Positions 22,201-25,461 of a DNA stretch of 25,461 nt are shown here, in pieces (the stretch's first letter is position 1; each line of letters starts with the position of its first letter). A program made the position numbers and the translations under genes. The DNA is from a virus, in IMG/VR virus record IMGVR_UViG_3300044971_001970, positions 1 to 25,461 of that record. One strand, given 5' to 3'. Below the pieces are notes generated by a model. The model did no database searches and was not told the DNA's origin. It was given only the letters and a program-made list of their open reading frames with translations.

Positions 22201-23112
22201 GCTCCAGCTTTGAGACCTAATAACTGGCTTGGAGATGTAAATCCTTTTGTTATGATAAATGACAAATTAAATACAAAGACAGATATATCTCAAGCAGCAA
22301 ATCAATTTTATGCAAAATTAACACCAGGTAGAGAGTTAATAGAATTTACTTGTGATCTTCAAACTTATTTTGACTTTACATCAAGATTTATTCCTAATAA
22401 CATTACACCTTTAACAGGAACTATAACTACAAGTTCATCTTCAATATCAGTGGCTGGATTTAGTACATTATTTACTACAGAATTAGCTGTTGGTGACACT
22501 TTATATGACTATCTTGGAAATAAATTAGGTATTGTTGCTGTTATTAATTCAGACACAAGTTTAGATTTAATTAGTAATGCAGAAATTGGATATCCTTCCG
22601 ATGTAGTATTTAATAATTTTACTGTTTATAAAAATCAATATGACTATTTAGATATTGGAGATATGATTTATCTAAATGATTTGGAAAGTGGATCTGAAAC
22701 ATATAGAATTATTGATTTCAATTGTGAATCAATACAAGAAACTACAGGATCTGAATATATAAATGTTAGAAGAGCTACATATAGAGCTAAAAAAATAGCT
22801 ATACCAGCAAATAATCCACCAATTATTGCATATGCATTCAATACTATTCCAGCTGCTAATGAATGGATTGTAACTCAAGGATATGAACTTATCTTTTCAG
22901 TAATTGCTCTTGTTGGACAATTTGAAAATGCAATATTCTCATTAGTTGATAATCCTGCAGGTATGGTAATTGATTCTGGAACAGGTGAAATAACTTGGAC
23001 ACCTACATCTGGACAGCAAAATAATATTTATAGTAATATTGGAGTTGTTGTATCAGATGGTACTTCTACAACAACATATAGATTTACTGTGAGAACATAT
23101 AGTACTTTATAA
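19225..23112 (+). CDS. Large tail-tip / baseplate protein with five inserted beta repeats
   Basis: A 1295-residue, beta-rich protein directly after the tape measure gene, where siphophages place distal tail and hub proteins. Parts at about 760-1060 and 1135-1190 look like a hub-type domain (LILFEGYLMPPQINYILGEN; RELIEFTCDLQTYFDFTSRF; YDYLDIGDMIYLNDLES; SEYINVRRATYRAKKIA). Five copies of a ~52-residue module with GTGTLFxTELxxGDxLYxxxGxxIG are placed at about 188-239, 388-446, 465-516, 690-742 and 1064-1116. The last interrupts the hub-like part. The C-terminal ~95 residues (PPIIAYAFNTIPAANEWIVT, then AGMVIDSGTGEITWTPTSGQ) match a putative-Ig or cadherin-like repeat. No enzyme motif was seen. 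It is likely a tail-tip structure with adhesion modules. Confidence 0.8.
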   Translation: MALPSGLETLDLKVYVDYPQERKNRLGPYVFATDGTQVDSGTRDNCIIDPCTLSVFGKPLPMTAEWNDATTPCTGNYARFQIADFTFTGTGGSANWTINDYKKTGNTYIVCKSNSDAVMSQVIQLTAGVKRNEPLFFSFSKLEKKNTNEEPLIKLYWSNSSNNDKDIQLHFSSDGSCKVYRGYIALSGVISTSTSSATVTGNGTKFLTEVAVSTLIYDVYGRLLGTVSAIASNTSLTLSANANKQVTNAQYNKKQPNNVQTYSRTESNYSQGRPISTIANPNDQFNDVYIIPCRGNTLLVLTSFGLNFAHTFTDLNVPDPPANFGNYDDVNDSSTPIITPSGSFSIQISQGKASFQLAKLYFLSNWSIKSQNIKTESAPPAYPTFLTGDITGSLGSTAVTGTGTLFNTELGIGDKVYIYPDSQQPDGLFIGYVQTITNDTSLDLSADSEYTFTAKTFSKDTVKTGDITFTAGNGAISGTGTLFTTEVNPDDALYDNLGNFIGVVDSIISDTNLTVTPVPSFSGVSETFWTNINLYINRFINAQSEPFKCLPPVATDQVFLQFYITDLAGNLNPFNNFTSDVDRPNSEFKIKIFQTNLDDADPLASTDYGYMFYSIDDVYTLRNENTSNSTADITAALEAFNITRSEQGGLSLRLTGRKQLLEDAGMVKPDITSNRSIKVQLEPRPPALLSGLISFSDPISVFGLDTLFTTELNPGDTIYTNDGTAIGIVDYIIDDFELALLDNFIGGTEDDIEYTNLPNYSPLILFEGYLMPPQINYILGENYDKYALLEYEAIDKNNHLNLEYYSEAPNFDNTDLETIFSTNIIFGGSGNNDPNKIDLYVSPTLSTYQVSQNRSNSSGQYNFIANLGDNVGGFLEKIRSDFAQNFTFFNKGTWYPSLYGQSQYLQYNQFQLLDLDYVPAQPPFVSMYLNEQTAQTDGGIPIYDSYKRTIRSMRKTYEKPEANRIFIIGLDKSTGDRLQLLLDDNISQNPLLAPALRPNNWLGDVNPFVMINDKLNTKTDISQAANQFYAKLTPGRELIEFTCDLQTYFDFTSRFIPNNITPLTGTITTSSSSISVAGFSTLFTTELAVGDTLYDYLGNKLGIVAVINSDTSLDLISNAEIGYPSDVVFNNFTVYKNQYDYLDIGDMIYLNDLESGSETYRIIDFNCESIQETTGSEYINVRRATYRAKKIAIPANNPPIIAYAFNTIPAANEWIVTQGYELIFSVIALVGQFENAIFSLVDNPAGMVIDSGTGEITWTPTSGQQNNIYSNIGVVVSDGTSTTTYRFTVRTYSTL
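19786..22572 (+). repeat. Five dispersed in-gene repeats of a beta module
   Basis: Copies lie at about 19786-19941, 20386-20562, 20617-20772, 21292-21450 and 22414-22572. Each encodes a start like GTITTSSSSISVAG, then TLFTTEL, GD, LYD, GN, IGIV and a SDTSL ending. Copies 2 and 3 are adjacent; copies 1, 4 and 5 are isolated in different parts of the protein. They are related at protein level and diverged at DNA level. Confidence 0.82.
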
Positions 23113-25461
23113 TGCCTACATATAAAGATTTAGATAGAACCAGTACTCAATCGTGTATTATTGCATATGATGTTAAAGCTAAACTTACTGACCAATCATT
23201 TGCTATACCACCAGGATATTACGAATTTGAAAGATATGCTGATTTCACGATTGGCGGTCACTTTGGCTGTTCTGCAAGTATTACCACTCAACTTGTTACT
23301 ACTGGTAGTTTTCCTACACCTCCTCCATTTGGGTTGGCTTGGAGTTGGAGTATTAATGCAATAGTTGTCGTAGATAATGGTCACGGAGTTTCCACAACAC
23401 AGACATTAGTATTACAATCAGGAACAAACTACGGTCCTTTTGATCCACTTTACACACCTTTTGAAATACACGATGTATCAGTTGCAGGTACATTTAACTT
23501 CTCCTGCAATTCTGAGATATTGTATGATATCACAGAAAGTCAGCCTGGTGGAGCATATTTGCATCCACCATATACTGTTTTAAATCAATATGAAAGAAGT
23601 TTAGTAGGTGGTACTGCAACTTGTACTGTTGTTTTAAATGGTCAAACAGTTACAGCTACTGGAGCTATATCATCTGCTCAAACAACTAATTATAATTTTG
23701 ATGCAGATATATTAGCTTGGAGTAGAGGATCTTTAGCAGGTAAAGAACAAGCTATTTTATCTTTGCCACTAATTAACTCAATACAAATACCTAACAATGG
23801 ATATTTATTTGCTCGTAACTCTGATCAGTTTGTAGAATCAACAGCTACTATCAAAGCAGTTACATTAGGAACAGATGATGCTTTTGGAGATCCTCTTTCA
23901 ACATCAGCAGAACTCTTATCATCAAATACTCTTGAAAGAAATATCAAAAATAAAGGTTGGGTAAATGCATATAATAACACCTATCCTAATTCTTTAAATG
24001 TAGATATCCTAAATTTTGATGGTGGAACAAGAACAGTAACATTCACTGGCTCTTATGATGAAACAGAAACATTTAAGAAATATGATTACAGTTCATCATT
24101 AGTACTAGTTAACACTCTTACTGACACTGATACTTTTGATGATATTCCTGCTGGTAATTTTAAGAATACAATTACATCAGCAAGTTTGATAGCTAATGGA
24201 GATTATCAATTTAACACCAGAGTTCCATTTAGGGGTTGGTCTTATGCTGGAGCTTCATTATATCACACCAAAGAATTAACATTATCTGGTAGTGGAAATA
24301 CATATACTTTTAATGATCCAAATCGTATCAATTTTAGCAGTTATAGATATCTTAGAGTAAACGCTCAATCAGGTACTGGAAGTCCAGTATCAGCTGATTT
24401 ATTTGTTAGATATGGTGGTAATGGTACTGAGATATTACAAGCTCCTTTAACAATACCAGTGACAGCGAGTAATCAAAATGTAGATCTTTGTTTTGCATAT
24501 GATTTACACGTTTCTCCTACAGACGATATCGTAACACAAGATAATCCTTATCCAAGAGCAAATCCTAATAGTTCTTATGACTGGAGTTCACAAAGATTAA
24601 TTAACAAAGATCTTTATGGTATTGGTCAAGTTGGACAGGTAAGACTTGATGGTTCCGTCACTGTAAATTCTTTTAAACTATATAGAGATGACAACACAGC
24701 AAAAGCAGATTTTATTGCTCCAATTTCAAATGCTGGTCTGGGATTTACTCAGGTATTCACAGGAACTGCAACTACTACATACAATGGCAGAAGATATTGG
24801 TCTCAAGATGTTCAAGGTAGAAATGATGAAGAATATGATCTTCTTCAGGTAATTGATGGTGGAACTACTTATGTACCTCAAACTATTGCTGGTTTTGTTG
24901 ATAATATTACTAACTTAATAGGATATCAAGGTGGTCGTGTACATCTTGGTTGGACTGGTAATTCTTCTACTCCTAATGATAGCTCTTCTAATCTTCGTGA
25001 TGGATACTTGAACGAAGATGGCTATATGAGCTGGTTAATGGGTTTTGGTATGGAATATATTGCTGGTAATCAAAAGTTCGGATTTGATAGGGATTTGAGC
25101 CAGGAAACTAATGATTATGATATTTTTGCTCAAACTATTTTTGATGAGCTTAATTGTGATTTTATACCTGATTATTATGATCCATTTGGAATTGAGACAC
25201 CGGGAGAAACATCATTAATTCTTTATGGATTTAATTGTCAAAGAGGACCAGTTCACGGTCTTGTTCAACTTCAACAGTTAGGACAAACAGTATTCCTTCA
25301 AGATGCAGGATTAGCTAATCGTGGATCTTCAGTTACTGATGTAAATGGAAGATATCAAACTGCTACTCCTTTTATGCAAGCTGAAACTGGAAATGATGTA
25401 TTTTGTGGAATTGCTAGCATAGGTACTACTGCAGTAACAGCTAAAAGAAACAGAGTAGCCT
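23112..25461 (+). CDS. Large tail fibre/tip protein (3' end outside the window)
   Basis: The ATG at 23112 overlaps the previous stop (TAATG), and the frame stays open to the right edge, giving at least 783 residues. The product starts MPTYKDLDRTSTQSCIIAYD and is beta-rich, with many Gly, Thr, Ser and aromatic residues, including GGHFGCSASITTQLVTTGSF and GNTYTFNDPNRINFSSYRYL. The visible C-terminal region has GPVHGLVQLQQLGQTVFLQD followed by SSVTDVNGRYQTATPF, which resembles carboxypeptidase-regulatory-like (transthyretin-type) beta domains common in fibre proteins. It most likely forms part of the tail tip or a fibre. No peptidoglycan hydrolase or depolymerase motif was recognised in the visible part. 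Confidence 0.8.
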   Translation, partial: MPTYKDLDRTSTQSCIIAYDVKAKLTDQSFAIPPGYYEFERYADFTIGGHFGCSASITTQLVTTGSFPTPPPFGLAWSWSINAIVVVDNGHGVSTTQTLVLQSGTNYGPFDPLYTPFEIHDVSVAGTFNFSCNSEILYDITESQPGGAYLHPPYTVLNQYERSLVGGTATCTVVLNGQTVTATGAISSAQTTNYNFDADILAWSRGSLAGKEQAILSLPLINSIQIPNNGYLFARNSDQFVESTATIKAVTLGTDDAFGDPLSTSAELLSSNTLERNIKNKGWVNAYNNTYPNSLNVDILNFDGGTRTVTFTGSYDETETFKKYDYSSSLVLVNTLTDTDTFDDIPAGNFKNTITSASLIANGDYQFNTRVPFRGWSYAGASLYHTKELTLSGSGNTYTFNDPNRINFSSYRYLRVNAQSGTGSPVSADLFVRYGGNGTEILQAPLTIPVTASNQNVDLCFAYDLHVSPTDDIVTQDNPYPRANPNSSYDWSSQRLINKDLYGIGQVGQVRLDGSVTVNSFKLYRDDNTAKADFIAPISNAGLGFTQVFTGTATTTYNGRRYWSQDVQGRNDEEYDLLQVIDGGTTYVPQTIAGFVDNITNLIGYQGGRVHLGWTGNSSTPNDSSSNLRDGYLNEDGYMSWLMGFGMEYIAGNQKFGFDRDLSQETNDYDIFAQTIFDELNCDFIPDYYDPFGIETPGETSLILYGFNCQRGPVHGLVQLQQLGQTVFLQDAGLANRGSSVTDVNGRYQTATPFMQAETGNDVFCGIASIGTTAVTAKRNRVA

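Noticed and set aside
1-25461. Search by eye for tRNA genes, integrase, attachment sites and lysis genes
   Set aside because: No cloverleaf with a TTCRA arm, recombinase, holin or endolysin pattern was seen; by-eye reading cannot fully exclude a tRNA.

Overview
This window is the structural-gene region of a tailed bacteriophage (Caudoviricetes). It reads as a siphovirus with an HK97-type head and a long tail built on a tape measure protein. The DNA is clearly AT-rich. Every gene except one small one (5322-5567) is on the + strand, and most neighbours overlap by 1 to 26 bases (TAATG or ATGA junctions), as in phage operons. Shine-Dalgarno sites of the AAGGA type are common, and one promoter matches the bacterial sigma70 consensus exactly, so the host should use classical sigma70 promoters. 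I cannot name the host from the sequence. No integrase, lysis, replication, tRNA or CRISPR features were seen.

Layout. 1-3398: the end of an unknown gene, a small Cro/CI-type DNA-binding protein, a phage sigma70-family factor, the small and large terminase subunits, and an HNH endonuclease gene. 3434-5289: portal with an unusual C-terminal domain and a 64-residue protein, closed by a strong bidirectional terminator. 5322-6818: an inserted cassette of small unknown genes, one leftward and five rightward, driven by a host-type promoter. 6882-9659: prohead protease (with N-terminal TUDOR-like and C-terminal scaffold-like parts) and major capsid protein, closed by a terminator. 9682-10137: a second, paralogous HNH endonuclease. 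10182-17219: head-tail connectors, two large non-core surface proteins (lectin-like and repeat-rich), neck/tail-completion proteins, tail tube and tail assembly chaperone with a -1 frameshift. 17216-25461: tape measure protein and two very large tail-tip or fibre proteins, the last running off the right edge.

How it fits together. Identical 11-base elements (TCGTAAAATAA) lie 38 to 41 bases upstream of the portal, protease and connector start codons, each just after a terminator, the inserted cassette or an HNH gene. I infer that they are late promoters read by the phage sigma factor encoded at 418-1185. In that model the cassette at 5322-6818 is expressed early by host RNA polymerase and the structural blocks are switched on later as separate transcription units, with protease and capsid as one isolated unit. 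The clearest mechanistic signal is at 17028-17106: an A AAA AAC slippery site followed by a paired RNA element that would fuse the two halves of the tail assembly chaperone.
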